This document shows positions 12,361-27,600 of a stretch of 64,000 bases of DNA, piece by piece. Each line of letters begins with the position of its first letter. The stretch's first letter is position 1. Source of the stretch: Penelope pileata. Its lineage: Eukaryota > Chordata > Aves > Galliformes > Cracidae. The translations under genes were made by a program, and so were the position numbers. Location: contig WBMW01003969.1 in the NCBI GenBank assembly GCA_013396635.1, forward strand, positions 1,509,426 through 1,573,425, given 5' to 3'. The notes below the pieces were generated by a model. It worked only from the letters and a program-made list of their open reading frames with translations. It made no database searches and was not told the DNA's origin.

Positions 12361-15300
12361 GAAAGGAAGTTAAAATCTTTCCCTTAACCATGGGAAATGC
12401 CTTTATTCAGATGTTCTTTGTCTGTGCTGTTTCACTCCATCTGAACTAAGTCTTTGTCTGGATCAATAAATCATCTAGCTGGAAGAGTCCTCTCCACTCA
12501 TGTCAGGAAAATGTTAGCTGTCCCAAGGTAACTGCCAGATCTGGAGCAGCTCTGATGAGCCATCCCCATCCCTATCCCCATTCCCATTGCAGCTGTGCTC
12601 TATCCAAAGGCTGGGCAAGTTTTCCATCTTCCTGAGGAAAGGAGTGCTTGGCTTGGCAGCTTTCCATCCTTCATAAAAGGAAAGCTACTTTCTTTTCTCA
12701 ACAGAAAATGACTAAGTGTGTTGGAAGTTGTGTCCCACAGGTGGGCAAAGCAGACACAGGGTGAGTGGGAAAAGCCCAGCAGAGCCATCAAAGGCAGCAA
12801 TAACTCTTTTTAAAAAAATCGGATAAGCAGCACAAATCACTCCACTGCAGCTCTAGGATGTATGGTGCAGCAATCCTTATGTTCACACGGTGAGATGCCT
12901 GAGAAAGGCAAGGTGTTACACGGGGTATCTCTGCAAAAGAGCTTTGCAAGAAGCTGTGGGGAGGAATTCAGACCTCCTGTGCTGCTTGGCTCTAGCAGGA
13001 GGGGGGCTTCAGCACGTCCCTTACATGCTCACTGGCACATTTGGGATACAGCGCTCCAGGGAGAATATGGGCTTCCTCAATATTACTGCTCAATGCCATA
13101 ATAGATGGCTAATTATAGGTCTTGTAGTGAAAGCAGCAGCTCTGTGGAGATCTTAAGCTACCAGAATTTAAGTAGAGATGTTATTTCTGGGGTATTATTC
13201 CCACAGGCCAAAGTAAATTATAGTGGTGTTTTTTGTTGGCTCGCCAAAAAAATGAAATGAGTAAAGTGCACAGTTTTTAATTAATCTTCTTATCAAGCAG
13301 TCACTTAGACACAGTGCTTCACCTTCTGCTTCCCCCTTATAAAGCCGTTGATGTCTGGTAAGGTCTTCAGTTTGAATTTTTGCATGGCGTAGAGTAGAGG
13401 ACCTGAGCATGTACAGCCTGGCAGGTTTGGTGGTAGGAGCTTGGATAGCATCTCTGGAAACAGCAGAAAACCTGATCCTGTACAAAAACAAACAAGCAAA
13501 CAGACCCTTTGTTATCCAGTGCTCCTCCAAAACAGCCAAGGGAAAGTAGTGCTGTTCCTTCTGTCTACAGGAGAACAAGTTCTTAAACACTTCAGAGGTC
13601 TCCTTTGTTCCTAAACAGAGCCTGGACTTATGAAGCTAGCTGCACCTAGCCACTTGAAGGTAAGATATCGCAACACAGCTCTTAGTACACTTCCTAACAA
13701 TGGCCACAGCATAGCTGTCCAAAAGTTTTCCATAACCAATGTCTCCTCAAAAAACAAACTACTTGAGAACAGGATTAGGAAAAATGAGCCCTCAGATTTC
13801 CAAGTAGATGGGGAGCCATTTTGCCATCTCTGAAGTGTCATTTCCCTGGGCAAAGTGACAGAACGATGGATGATGTTTGAAAGCTTAGAGCTGGTATGGA
13901 GATAGTCCTCTCTGGGGAGTGCACACTCCTCTGACCTGAAAATAAAAATGAGCAGCATATGACAGGGTTAGGAGGAAACACACTTTGGAAGAGAAGAATT
14001 AAGCCATCAGACCTGAGGATTGTGCCTTTACTTGTTTACTGAAGCATCTGCCTGGGATTTTGTTAGAGTGATGGGTTAGTGCTTAAGGAATCCTTTGAAT
14101 TTATTCAGGGTGTTGCAGAAGTGCAGAATGCCAAAGTTTGTACATGTCCAACGTCCAACATGTCATGCTCTACTACTGAGAAAAAGTATGTGGTCGAATG
14201 CTGGAAGGTCATTAAAACAGAGGGAAGACAATAGATAGGATTATATTTTCAGTCTTTTTAGTGCAATATTGTCAATCAAAAAAGAAACCAGGTTGGATTT
14301 TACAGAAGGATATATGAACTGTACATAAGAACAGGCTTGTTCACGTTATAGGGTAGAAGACACAGCACTGCCCTCAGCAATAGTTTCCATCCCCATTTGG
14401 AATACGTCAATGGATGGGCAATGTTGCAGGTGTTAGGGGAAAAAACCTGGTGAATGTAGGTAGAAAAATGGGCTATGGGTTGTGCAATGTGGAGGCAACT
14501 TAGGTACTTAATCCAGAAGGGTCAGTGGGACTTCACATGGCTGATCCATGCAGGGCGTGAGACAGTCCTGTGCTCCCCAAACTCTAGTCTCATAACCACC
14601 CCCTTGGGCAGCAAGGATCCTTCCATTACCACAGCTGAAACGGGATGCCTGTTTACCAATCTTAAGCAGCACTGTCAGCAGCTTGGTACTTCAAAGGTCT
14701 TGCAAATTTGCTGGTTGGGTGCCAGCCGCCTGAGGCAGGGTGCCCACACCGCTTGGCATGGCAGCCGGCCTCTCTCTTCATCTCGCCTCCAGGCAGCAGC
14801 ATCAAGCCTGCCTGCCCCCTCAGTGCAGCTTGGGACCTCTCCCAGCGCTGTGCCTGCTGACCGCACACCGCATATACAGCAGCCTTTGTATTAATTATCT
14901 CCAAGGTGTATAGCAGGTTGGGGAGCAGCTCCATTGTTAGTGGAGAAAGCCTGTTCCCTGAGATGCAAACCTATGGGAATGAATGGGAATGAATTTCTTT
15001 AATTGTCGAGCCAGGTAGGCTGTTGCAGAATGCCATCCCCCCTTCTCCAAACACATTTAAGGGATGAAAGTGAGTGATTCATGAGAAAAAGAGGGATCTA
15101 GTCATAACCTAATACCCCAGGCCTAGAGTAGCTGAGCGTTGTTCTCTAAGTCTGTTGGCTTTCCAAAGATTTCAATTTGTGTGACAGGATGCTAGGTGTA
15201 TTGTCCAAATGCTCCGTCAAATCTATCACAGTGACAAGGAAATATCATGCTCTCCTCCTTCCCTCAGAAATTCCCTGACTACCCGGTGCCAGCAGTGCAG

Positions 15301-18300
15301 CTGATAATGCAAAGAGGGATGAGAGCAGACAGCCTCGTCTAGAAGAAGTGACTTTTCAAATGGGCTGTGACAGTCTCCCTTCATCTTTCTATAACATGTC
15401 ATTTGGATGCATGCAGCAGACTACAAATAAGCCCTTTGGTACAGAGAGGATCACTACAGTGATTTTCATCTTTTCACCAAGTGTGAACTATTATTTAGTT
15501 GTTAATGTGCTGGTGACTATTCCATTACTTGGAATATACTGAGTGTTGCGTTTCAGGCTCTGAGCTAGGATTTGGCTGTTTTAAAGAGAACTTCAAGGTT
15601 TCTGATCAGGCTGCCAAGTGAAGGTTTATGTTAGGGTAGGTCTGTGATGCTTGTAGTGGCATTATTTTGATAGGGAAATTATACGACTGCTTCCTTTGAG
15701 CGGAGCAAACACACACCGTTTTTATCTGCCTGATCCTCTTTTATTAATTCTGTCAACTGCCATACTGAGTGTGTTCTTTGTGTGTCATGGCTCAAATCCA
15801 GATGCTGTCAGGATCACTGAGAATTTCAGCATTGAGGCTGACTTCATTGGGGCTTCACCTGCACAGCTGTGCTTGATACCGCACCCTGGGGAGAGAGACG
15901 CCTCCTTCTTACCTAACTCCCTCTTCTTCCTTTGAACCAGGACTCCTGAGCCCCTCAGCCCGTCCTAGTGTAGGGTCTGAGTCACTGAGGAGAACGGGGC
16001 CACAGCCCAGAGGGCTGGGACCTGAGGTGACCACCCTGCCACCAGTTGCAGGAGGGTGCAGACACCTTGGGCTGAACGCAGCAGCACAGCCACACCACTC
16101 CTCCCAAGAAATGCTCCTGGAGATAGCAGAGGTTTTAGATCAGTCATGCAACAAAAAATCTCCGAATGGCAGGGGAAAAGAATTATGTAGGAAATGAGAG
16201 AGCTGACAGAGACTGTTTTACTTACAACAGCCAAGCACGGTGCAAGGTGTGATAGAAGCTGCTGCCTGCATGCCATAAAGTGAGCACAGCAGAAGAAATA
16301 CATTTGTGCAGCAACGCTGGCCTCAGCACAGAGGCTGAAATATGCCTTATGCTTTGCTTGCTCTGGCATGGCCCCAGCGTATATTAAGCAGCCTGAGGGC
16401 TGCTTTAGCTTGTACCCAGCTCTGGAGGACCACTGGGGGGCATGGGCAGGGTATAGGGGTGGTTACAGGGTTTGAAAGCTATTTGAAGATTCTAGGGCAA
16501 CTCATCAGACTGATCCATAGAAAGATAACAAAAGTCTGCTTAGCTGTGTGTGAGCTTGCCCTTCTGAGGCAGGTCCAGGGCTTTACAAAAATAAGCATGT
16601 TTATATAACAGAGCAAATGTTTCCCATATTTGCTGCTTCCAAACTGCTCGAGAGCCATCATGGGAACTCTTCTTAAGCATTTCAGCTCATAGCGTTAAAT
16701 CATTCTTCTACAATGCAACATGACAAAAACAATCTGCTGGAATACTGATCTGTGCAGGCCACACTCCAGCTCCCGTTTCGACAGCCGGCTTTCAGAGTAA
16801 CATTCCCTCTGTGCAAGATGGCTTTGCTGATAGCCTTTGGTAAAGAGTGGCCAAAAGCAGGGACAGGAGTGGTGCTGCTCTGCAGGGTCAGCACACTGTG
16901 CTGGAGCTCTGTGAAACTAAGTAGCTGATGTCTGCCCATGCCTTATATAGGCTAGAAATGCAGTATTAATCCTTTCTGATGCCGTAGAGCAATGTCTGGT
17001 GCTGTCTTTCTGAATCAGAGGTGACTCCTGTTTTCCAGCTGCAGCAAACACTTGAGAGGTTTCATATTCATGCGCCTAAATACAGCTCCAGGTACAAGCA
17101 TTGCTGATACAGAGGACTTCAACATAAGTTGTTAGCAGCAGGTATGTGAAGCAAGAGAGAGCAATTACATTTCCCCCCTCAGACTGCGTTCTTAACTGCA
17201 CAAGGATGCAAATCTTAGGCCATTTCAGTTTTGTTAGTTCTGGGTGTTTAGGTTAAATCTGCTGGCTGCACATGCTCTAGCAGACTTGTTTGGAAGAAGC
17301 TTTACAGGTTTAATGTGCCTTAACCTCATGGTTTACTTCACTGCCCCACTCCAACTCCTCTCCCAGACTACCCCTGTGTTTACAAGCCTTTAGTGTTACT
17401 TTAGCTTCTCGCTCTTGCATTCATCATAATCTGAAAATCAGAGTTGACACGATGACAAAAGTTGTCACATTGAATACATTGTTTGCTTGGCTCAACCAGT
17501 TATTTTTATAGTCTCTCTAGAGAAAGTTTCTTATTCAAATTTGCCAGAGATACTCAACAAGTTTAACTAGGAACTTGGCATTTTCTCCTCCAAAAATTCT
17601 TTGAATGATATTCTCCAGTAACAGACTAATTGACAACATCTCCTTCAGAGCCACACATCTTCCTGCAGGAGATTTTCCCCACGCAGCCACACTGGGTTTG
17701 GGGACCAACACTTCTGCACAGGAGCACATGGCTACTTAAAGGCTCACCTAGGCAATCCAGACACACTGACTCCAAAATTCCCAAAATTCAATTCTGTGTA
17801 AACGAGAGATAAACATTCTGCCAACTCATTACAAGAGTGTTTCTTCACGCCCAAACTGAGATTTCTCCAGCATTCCATGCCGTACATTTTACATACTGAA
17901 TCTCTCCCCAGTTTAATTTTCCCCAAGGCTTTCATATTGTTCTAGGGGAAACAACAGCTAAGATCTTTTCCAAACCAGTGGAACGAGACATTGTGTTTGA
18001 CAGGAAAGACCTAAAATTTATGTTTTGCTTGCTTCATGCTTAGACTTGAATTTACCAAAACAGTTTCTCCAAGAGGGGATAGTCCCTTGTTATTTTGATC
18101 CTCTGAACACTGCATCACCTGTGTGATCCAATACTGTCTGTGTCTGGGTTATTTCCGTATTGATATATCCATACCCGCAGACATTTAACCGAAAGGATGG
18201 GTAGACTACTTCAGGTTTTATCTGTGACTAACCAGGAATACCCAGCCCCCTGAAATGGTTACCTCAGAAATAATACTTTCCCCAAAATTTGGCTAGGAAG

Positions 18301-20341
18301 ATTCACTAGCACCATAAAACATTTTACAGTATATGTCTCTGGCCTCCAGATAACCATGCACTGGTTTGCAAATCTCTCTATTAGATGTCTATAGAGCTGC
18401 AAAATAAGATTTCCAGTTGGTAAAAGTTTGTATAAGGTAGGAGGAAGCGAGGAGACATGGTAATCCTGCAGCAGCAACAAGGATTTCAGGGCGGCCAAGG
18501 GATCTCTTCATAAAAAGGGAGTTGGGTTCTGCATCCTAGAAACATGATTGTTTAGATTCAGAAGAGCTTAAGGCAAGATCACTGCTAACATCCCTTCCAG
18601 CTCTACAGCTGGCAAAGAAAATGGCTCGAGCAGGCTAGTGGCTGGCTGTCCTGCCAGCCACCAGGGAGCAAACAAAGCTGTTTAGGAAAAAAAAAAAAGT
18701 GAACTTTGTCATTCTACAAAGTCTTTTCTATTCTGTTTCCAATTTGTGTAACATTTTAGGCTTTAAGGAATAAACAATGTGTGACTGTTGTTTCCTTGTT
18801 TTTCTTCCCAGACCTTCAAGCACCCATTTGGTTTACCTTTCTCAGCTCTAGGGCTGTGGGTTTACTGCATGCCCCACTGCCCTGCTTCTCGCCTCCTCCC
18901 AGCGCCTGGATGCTGAGCTGTGCCCACAGCAGTGCCAGTTCCTCCTGAGCCTCACAGAGCCTAGCAGTGCCTGTGCTCCCAGTGCTGGTGCCCCGTTTGG
19001 GCTGCTGATCTTGCTGCACCCTCTCTGTGCCCCCTTCTGCCTCCGCACTGCTATGAACGTTTTCCCTTTCATAGGTCACACACCAGGCATGGAGGTGTTT
19101 TTTTGCTGGAAGTAAGTTTTTTCCAACTTGCAGTGCAAACACATGTTTTTAACATAAAATGTAACTAAGTTAAATGTATCAAGTTGACTTGGAATTCAGT
19201 CTATCTTGTTTAGGAGAGGAAATCACACTATTAACCAACTCTAAGCACCACCTCAAGGTCCTCCAGAAAGTACTGAAACAGGTGCTACTAGTATAACATA
19301 ATTTCATACAAGCTGATGCAGACAAAAAGCAGCATTTTAGATGAATCCACAACTGTGAATCTGGCTTTGCTGTATGTACTAGCTTTCTATCTAGGATAAA
19401 CTCAAACCCATGTGGTCCAATCCCAACATCTAGGACTGCAAATTGCTTACAGATCAGGCAGGCAGTTTGATTTTGCCTCGCATTTCTCCAAAAGCATTCA
19501 GTTAGCACTGGCTTTCTCATGTGATGATGCTAGTAGATCTTTGACCTGTTTGTTAGACTCTTTTCAAAGCAGATACTTGACTCCAGCAATTGCTTCCTCT
19601 GGGACTGAACTCAAGCAAGCAGTAATACACCTGAAAGACACTCCGATCCATTTGTAATGCGCAATCTTCTGAAGAAGCTAAAAGAAACCATAAAAATCTG
19701 AAAACAGGCATTTTCATCATCAGCCTCTTTTCTCTTCAGGGCTTGATATCCCTGGAACCTGCAAAATGGGGTCCTTTAAAGCTTCACCATCTGCAGCAAC
19801 TCAGAAATTTCACTTTCTGAATGCCTTGTCTTTTTGTTTAGTAGGGGTTACATAGTTTTAATGACATGACAGTTTTAAGGCTTGTGTCATATTAAAGCTT
19901 TGCATTCATGGCTTTCTTCTATGGTATTGGTCTTCAAAGTACAGAGGAGCTCTATCTGCAGAAGCCATCACAGCTTTATACAAAACAAAACTTCTGAGAT
20001 GTTCACTGTTGTCACATGAAGGCCATCTTTCAGTCTTCCATGCAGAAAAAAGCACACACAGCACTAAGTCATTGCAGGTGTACCCTAAAGAGACAAGCCC
20101 CAAGCTTTACTGTAACATCTCCCAGGCTCTATATGCTACATATTACTCTGGTTTGCTTTTCTGCTTCAGATTGGCAGATAAATACACAAGTAGTGAGTCC
20201 CATTTCTAGTACCTCTTTCTACAAGCCACTTAAGAAGTTAATAACCTAATTTTAACATTTGATCAAAGACCGGTTGAATATCTACATGTATTCTTCCTGA
20301 AGTCAATAGATTTGTGTTGGTTTATTACAAAGAAATTATGT

Positions 20342-20822
20342 TGTTAAAGTACTGGAAAGCATCCAGAGGAGCACAACAAATCTGGTAAGAGGATTGGAGG
20401 GCATGACCTGTGTGGAGAGGCTGAGGACATTGGGCTGTCCAGTCTGGAGAGGAGGAGACCGAAAGATGACCTCCCTGCTCCCTGCAGCTCCCTGAGAAGG
20501 GGAAGCAGGGGGAGGTGCCTGGCTCTGCTCCTGGGAACCAATGACAGGATGTGCAGGAACAGCAAAAATCTGTGCCAGGGGAGGGTCACACTGAGCACTG
20601 GGAAACATTTATTTACAGTGAGAGTGGTCAAACACTGGAACAGCCTTCCTAGAGAGGTGGTTGATGCCCTATGTCTGTCATTGTTCAAGAGGCATTTGGA
20701 TGATGTCTTCAATAACATGCTGTAACTTCTGGTTAGCTATGAAGTGGTCACGCAACTAGACTCAGTGATCTTTAAAGGTCCCTTCCAATTGAGCTGTTTT
20801 GTTCTGTTCTATTCTATTCTAA
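20342..20822 (+). repeat. CR1 LINE copy, 5' truncated
   Basis: About 480 bp: GCATCCAGAGGAGCACAAC at the start, CACTGGAACAGCCTTCC inside, GTCCCTTCCAATTGAG near the end and a TTCTGTTCTATTCTATTCT tail. Plus orientation. The coding part is broken by stops. Confidence 0.88.
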
Positions 20823-21737
20823 AATAATGGTTTTCTATAAAGGCCTTGTGTAGTAGTCTGAGCTCAGTGTTGGCCATCAGGTGACATACACCACACTTAG
20901 AGAGATCAATGGGTAGAGGAGAGCAATTTCTTTGCTATGTTTAAAGTAGAACTGTTTTTACCAGCCCTCACAACTGGATTCTTTCTGGGCCACGCAAGTG
21001 TATTTGCCTGTAATAAATTCAGTCCTCAAAAGGAGACATTAGGATTTGAGGATGAAAGCAGATTTTTGTAGTGGAAATATTGCAGAGATGTTCTGCCAGA
21101 AAAATCTTTTTTAGCAACTTGAGCATCCAACTCAAAATAGCAGCTCATGATGTTGTAGTCATTGCTTTCATCCAGCACCACAGTGAAGAGCTTTAAGCTG
21201 GCATGGCTCAGCAGTCTGCAGGAGATATGATGACAGCTTTCTGAGGGTGCAGATTGCTTTTGTTCTCCAGATGAAAACACTTTTACCATGTCAGTCTCAA
21301 CATCCCCTTCACCAACTTGGCAAAACAAGAAGCATGGAGAATGGGAGCATGTTGAGATGGCGTCACCAGCAAACAACAAATTTGGTAGAGTTTACTCCAG
21401 CAGAATAAAAAACCCAGAGCAGTTTTTAGGCACAAAAGGAATGTATTTGCAGATGTGTAAGTAGCAGCACTGTAAAACTGATGTATCTCTTACAAATGCA
21501 AGATATTTTCTCACATCTTGGTAGAAATGCCAACATGGATTTTGGAGAAGGAGGGAGAAGAACAAGTCAAAACCCACACTAGCCTCATACTTGCAATGGC
21601 TTAATAAATGAGAGTTTACCATCTCTGTCTGACTGCAGACTCTTTAGTCTCATGACAACTTTATCCTGGGGTGTGTAAAAGAGACTTTATAAACCCTTCA
21701 ATGAAATGCCCTATCCAGGATGGCTGAGGCCTTCATT

Positions 21738-22171
21738 AAAACACTATGTTCAGATTTATATTCACCTCAGGAAAGATGGGGACAATTTGGACAAAATCCA
21801 GATAGAAGTGATAGCACTCTAGAGGTCTAGACTTAATGATGATTGGATGAATGACCAAGCTGAGACATGACATCAGACTCAAATACATAGGAGACTATGC
21901 AGAGTAGAAAATAATCTCTTCTTTACGTCCGTGGTGGATAAAATGAATTGCAGCATTAACAAGTGAATGAAGGAAGAGGTAGATTAGACATAAAGAGAAG
22001 TTGCCTCATATCAAGAATGGTAAAGTACTGGAATAAATGGCCAAGGAAAAATTGTGTTATCTCCATCACTGGAGGTTAGATAGACATTTCTTGGGGTGGT
22101 GGAGAATGATTTTATCTTAGCATGAAGCAGAAGAGTAGACGAGATAACTTTTTGAGGTCACATGTTGTCCT
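21738..22171 (+). repeat. Ancient, strongly diverged CR1 copy
   Basis: A degraded CR1-like 3' region in plus orientation: AAATCCAGATAGAAGTGAT, GGAATAAATGGCCAAGG and CACTGGAGGTTAGATAGACA correspond to the usual CR1 order. No intact tail. Divergence suggests an old subfamily. Confidence 0.6.
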
Positions 22172-24540
22172 TTTTTTACTGTACTGATATACAGAATTGT
22201 TGATCTAATTCTTTGTAAAATCTAATGGCTTTATAGTGTACTGCTTTTGATATTATATGTGCCTTTATTTTTAAAGGAATTACGATTGAGAAGATGCGAA
22301 ACTCTTGTTTAACTAGGCTAATTTAATGTACCTTATCATCATAATGTTACCTCACCATCAAAATTACTTCTTCAAAAATAAGGGGATGAAGCAAAGGAAA
22401 AACATCCATGCTGGCCCAACAAAAGGAATTTTTCTGTTCACATACTTGGCCACAAACTAGGAAGCTGTCAGATGTGATACAAATGAAATATAGGGAGAAT
22501 TAAGCTTTTTCCATGTTTAGTAATAAAATGTATGAGGGCATAACATGGAGATGCAGCATCCAAAACACTAAGTATCTATGATCCAAACTTTCCAGTAAAG
22601 ATCCATATAAACTGAAGAAGTGTTTGCAATATTATCTGAATTCAGGCAAGTTTAATCCAAGGAGAGCAATCATCTTCTCATTGCTGCAAGTATGGTAAGC
22701 TCTTAAATGCCAAAAAAGTAAATACTTGAATTTACAGATGTAAGCTATTCTTTCGTATAATCCTGATAACCAGGAATTATTCAGCAACAAAATATTTTTA
22801 TTCTTCTTAGAATTATCCCAGTTAGTTTTAGCCAGCTCTGCTTTCTGCCTTTCACTTCTCTTCTGCATGGAAATGGAGAGAAGTGACCTACTTCCAACCA
22901 GACAGAGTTTCTCTGCTTTCACTGACCTACTGCACTGCTTCCCAACAGCCCATCTCCCTTGCCCAGAGCCTGATGTACCAGACTCTGCTCCTCATCCTCT
23001 GGTGGCCATACTAGAGTTTATCAGTTGTGTGAGACTTAATTGGGCCATTTCTTCAAAGGCTCTTTCAGCTTCCTTCTGCTTCGGAAGTGTTTTCCTTATA
23101 AGGCCCAGATGTGCTCATCCAGCCTGTGGTGAGGTACAGTTCCATTCTTGGCTGCAAGGCTCTTGGAGGATGCCATCTGTTGCATGTCCAGCCCTGAAAA
23201 AATAACAAACCAAACCAAAACAAAAACCCACAAAACACAGTGAGAACCTCCTCTTCCAAAAGCTTCAAAATCCAAAGACTGATGAGTCAGCACAAACTTC
23301 CAGTAAGTTCTGCCTCTCGCTAGCCTAGAGGGAGCCTAAATAGCTCTACCATTTCTGCTCATCTTTTCTGTTTGAGTGTACCCAGACAGGGACAAGAAGT
23401 AGCTCAAACCATTAGGCAGGGTTAAAGTGCTGGCAAAGATATCCAGTATATACTTTAAATTTCTCTACAGTCTGAAACACAAAAGGGCCTGTCTCCTCTC
23501 AGAAGATATTACCGTGCTGCTGCAAAAATGCCGTGAAGGCCCCAGCGAGCGTCATGGGCAATCCCAGTCAGTCTGCCGGAGCAGGCGCCTCTCAGCTAAT
23601 AACAGTTCCTCCATGAATACAGCTCAGAGCTTCTCTCAGAAAGGCACACCGACATAAAACCTATCCAAGCCCTTCCTTTGTGCTGGTGTTTCACCTCCAG
23701 TGCCTGCTCTTTGTGCAAGTATCCCTCAGCTACCCAGCTCCTGGCTTCAGGCCAGAGCATCTTTATTTCTTCCTTCAGGGTGGCATGTAACCAGGGTTTT
23801 GTTCAACTAGCGCTTTAATTCTTGTCACCATCCCAGAGAGGCTGGCACAGTGCTGCACAGCCTTACCAGGAGAAGCAGGAGCTGCCACAGGGCAGACATC
23901 ATCATTCTTCATGGAGCAATCTTCTCCCGTGCCTTCAAGTAGGGACTTGAACATCTTCACAAGGATAGTTTGAGGCTTGTCTTCTTCCCCATCCTGCCTC
24001 TCTGCACAGCATGGCTCCATTTCTGCTTCCCAAAGCCTTTGCAACCTGTGTGGTTTGCTCACAGCAGACTGACATTGCCTCCAAACCTGGAGGCCCTGCA
24101 CCTTTTCAGGCGTCACATAACCCGAGTTCAACATGGCAGCCATCTCCACAGCTGTCTGAGGGGTAATCAGCAGATGGGACCCCACCAAAGGGGAACCACA
24201 GCCTGTGCTTGGCTCTGCTGCCCTCCAGTTACACCAGATTCCCCTCTCCTGTCCCCAGCCTCATGTCATGCTCTGGCCCAAACTCTGGACGCCTGCCCTC
24301 CATGCCTCTTCCAGCTCTGTGCCTAGACTTTTGCCCTGATTCCTGCTTCCACCCAGCTCCATCTTGCCCTCGGGTCTTCATTTCTGTTCTAACCAGGAGG
24401 CGGGAGTCCTGTCCCACCCAAGCCCTGGTATATGGGCGTGGTAGCACCTTGTGGGGTTTAATGTTTAGGCGGTGCTCAGAATAATTAGAGGCCAAATGGA
24501 TTCCTCCCACACCTTGGCTGTGCCAGGAGGGCAGGGATAT

Positions 24541-24600
24541 GTGCACGTTACCCTCGCAATGCTGCGTGCGGGGTCCTGACGCTGCGCGGCTCCCGTTTTC
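24541..24600. promoter_or_regulatory. Small CpG cluster, possible regulatory element
   Basis: About nine CpGs within 60 bases (CTCGC, GCGTGCGG, GACGC, GCGCGG and others) in otherwise CpG-poor DNA. No splice donor follows closely, so a first exon is less likely here than at 7.4-7.9 kb. Function unknown. Confidence 0.25.
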
Positions 24601-27600
24601 ATGTCATTCCAAGCTACCTTTGAATGATGCAAGTCTGCAGTGCACAGACAGGACCTTTGCCATGGTGAAATGCCTTCAAGCAGCAACCACCCATGTTGGC
24701 AGGCTATTAAGTTTCTGTAGAATGTTGACAAGTCTCCAGATGAACATCAAACCATCCCAAATCTCCTGAGGGGCTAAGAATTAAAAAAAAAAAAAAAAGG
24801 AAAAAATGACTTCACATATCATTATTCCCTGCAGCTTTGTAGCTAATTTAGAATCTGTTGATCCTGGTGCCAATAAATAGTTTATCATTAAACTCCCTCT
24901 ACACTTTCAGGCTTGGTTTCATTCTCAGGTTAGTGTTGATTGTTTAGCTAACAATTCAGTGATCCAACAGCACATATAAGAAGAGAAATTCACTGTATAT
25001 ATCTGCCTGTGTGTATTTGTCCCATTAAGCAGAACTTCACATGGTAGCTGAATATTTCCCTAGGAGAACTTGCTTTCTGGGAAGCAAATGGTGAACGAAG
25101 CATCGGTATATGTGCTAATGTGCTGCCCCCCAGTGGAGTCAGGATCAGGTTTAGGAAAACGAGCTCTGCAAACCTTCACTTGTAACATTAGGAGAACACT
25201 CATATGGTATATATGAAATCATATCATTAACTTAACCACTGGAGGGACAGTGTTAAATCTGTTCAAATGTGTTTTGTGGAGAGGATGGTTTGCATCCAGC
25301 TTTGATATTGAAGTATAAAATAATGCAGTCCCTAAAATCCTCCTTTCTCTGCAAGTTCTGCAGTCAGAGGGAGCTGCTTGTGGATGACACTTTGCACTTT
25401 AGAGTTTCTGAGGGAAACTATAGGAAGTTCTCGTTTTTAAAGAATAGCCAAATCCCACATGTCTCAAGACTGACCAGATGTTACGTGTAATCTTAAGGCA
25501 GCTGGAAGGAGCTGTATTTAGTCACTATGACATCCTTCATCATCTGGTAGGAAAATGTGTCACTTTCTGGTTTGTACCAGAAAAGATTATGTTTATTTGA
25601 GTATATTCAGTATTCCTGGGAACAACTTTAAACCACTTTTTTTCCTCTTCTTTTCTCATTGGCTCTTTTTCTTACAAATATCTTAGGACTGACATTGCTT
25701 CCCAGATGTCCTTTTCCTGTCCTTATTTCATTTTTCCTACATATTGTGAAGTCTACAATTTTGTTACAACTTACAGTCACACTGTTAGATTGCCGAAAGA
25801 CTCTTTTATCAAACAGCAGCTTTAGATTTCTAAAAATGCACACAACTTTAAGTTTAAATTGTAGAACTCAAGACCATGAGGCCATGGTATTCACCATTGC
25901 TTCAATTCTCCTTGGTACTAACCTCTTCTTTTTCCCCATAGTGTTCTGTCATGTTTTCTTCACATCACCTCTGCATCAGGACAGAGCAATGTTTTTAAAA
26001 CCACATCTCCATGTTTTCTTGTGATCATGTCACTGGAAAGGGAAGAGGAAATAAATGTGCATACGGGTGATAAAAATCTCTTTTTCTGTTCAGAGCACAG
26101 TGGAGTTGTACCACCATAGAGCTTCCCACTCAGTCTCTGCCAGCATACATTTTTCCTTTCAGCTCCTCTCCTCCAGTATGACACCTGTCCCAGCCAGCAT
26201 GGATGTGGACCGGTTGGACCTTCAGTGGTTTGTTCTTCTCATGCACTGCCTTGTGGCCGTACCTCATGAGCATGCACTACTTCACATGGTTTCAGCAGTG
26301 AGGCTTGACGAGGGAGATTGTTTACATAAAACTTTTGGATGATGGTACTTTAATCTGCAAGTATTCTCCCCTCCCCATCTACACTTGGGGTCAATAGCTT
26401 CAGTTGTTATGTCACTGGTTTTTGCAAAAGAAATGCATCTATGTCTTTTGTTAAATCTCAAAAGAAATAGAGCCTTCCTTTAGATGCGCAATACAATATG
26501 ACCTTGATAGGTAAAATCAGACTCCTAAGTCATCCTTGACAGGAAGCTTTAATTTCTAAATGGAGGCAAGTACCACAGGCAGTCTGGGCTTCAATAAAGT
26601 GTTTGACACCATTGTGCGTAAAGAACATGGGATAGGTCCAATGGGTAAAAAATGAGCAAGCGGAGAGCTATGGGTGGTATCAGGAGCAATTACTGAACCA
26701 AAGGCTCCTGCCTACTTTTCAAAATATATACAGGTATAAAAGGTTGCAAACTGCAATCAAAATTTGCTGAGCATGTCAAGCTGGAAGGCAACATTCCTGC
26801 TGAAATACCTAGAGTACAGTTGCAAAGTTGCTCCTCCATGGGAAGGAGATCACGTACTTACTCACGTAAGCTGGTATTTTGCGTAGCATGGCTGCTGGTG
26901 CTGTCACAAAGATTTCAGGATTTGTGTGTGCGGTGGTTGCAGCGGGTTGGGGGGAATGAGTATGCAGAGAGAAGTGATCCCTTTAGTTAGACTGGCTGAT
27001 ATACCTAGACAGAGCAAACAGCTCTCAGGCCTATCTCCTTCAGCAGGTCCAAAAGCAGCACCGTAAGTCATGCTAACTGCAAGTTGGAAGCAGTCACTCT
27101 CAGATCAATCTCATTATGATAATCAATTCCACCACATGAAAGAAAATGGTGGTTAACACTTGTGGAGTTGGGGAGTGTTAACTGGGAGGGTAGTGACAGC
27201 CTGTAAGGTCCTGCAGAGCAGAGGAAGAAAAGAAGAAGGGAGAAGAAAAAAAAAAAAACGTCATTAGCACCTGTGATGTATTTTTAAATACATTATTACA
27301 TTTCTGGTATTTTGTAATTAACCCAATTTAATTGCAAGACTTTGGATGCACTTTTCCAGCCCAGGGGATAACCAGCTTTTAAAACCAGCTTGCTTGCTCC
27401 CTAAAAAGGCTCAGCTTGACATAGCCTAGTAACTGGTTTATCAGATAAGGTACCACTAGGCTTGATGTACTCCTTAATTAGGAATGTAAACACCTTCATT
27501 AAAAAAAAAAAAATTGAGGGCCTCAGAGAAATTATGAAGAGATTTTATGATTACCAACTTGACAGAGAAAGTATCATAGCAAAAAAAGCCATTTCCTCAT

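Noticed and set aside
13630..13662. ATG followed by a GTAAG donor, considered as the EDAR start exon
   Set aside because: MKLAAPSHLK does not match the EDAR N-terminus, whereas 35525-35575 matches in length, phase and end residues.
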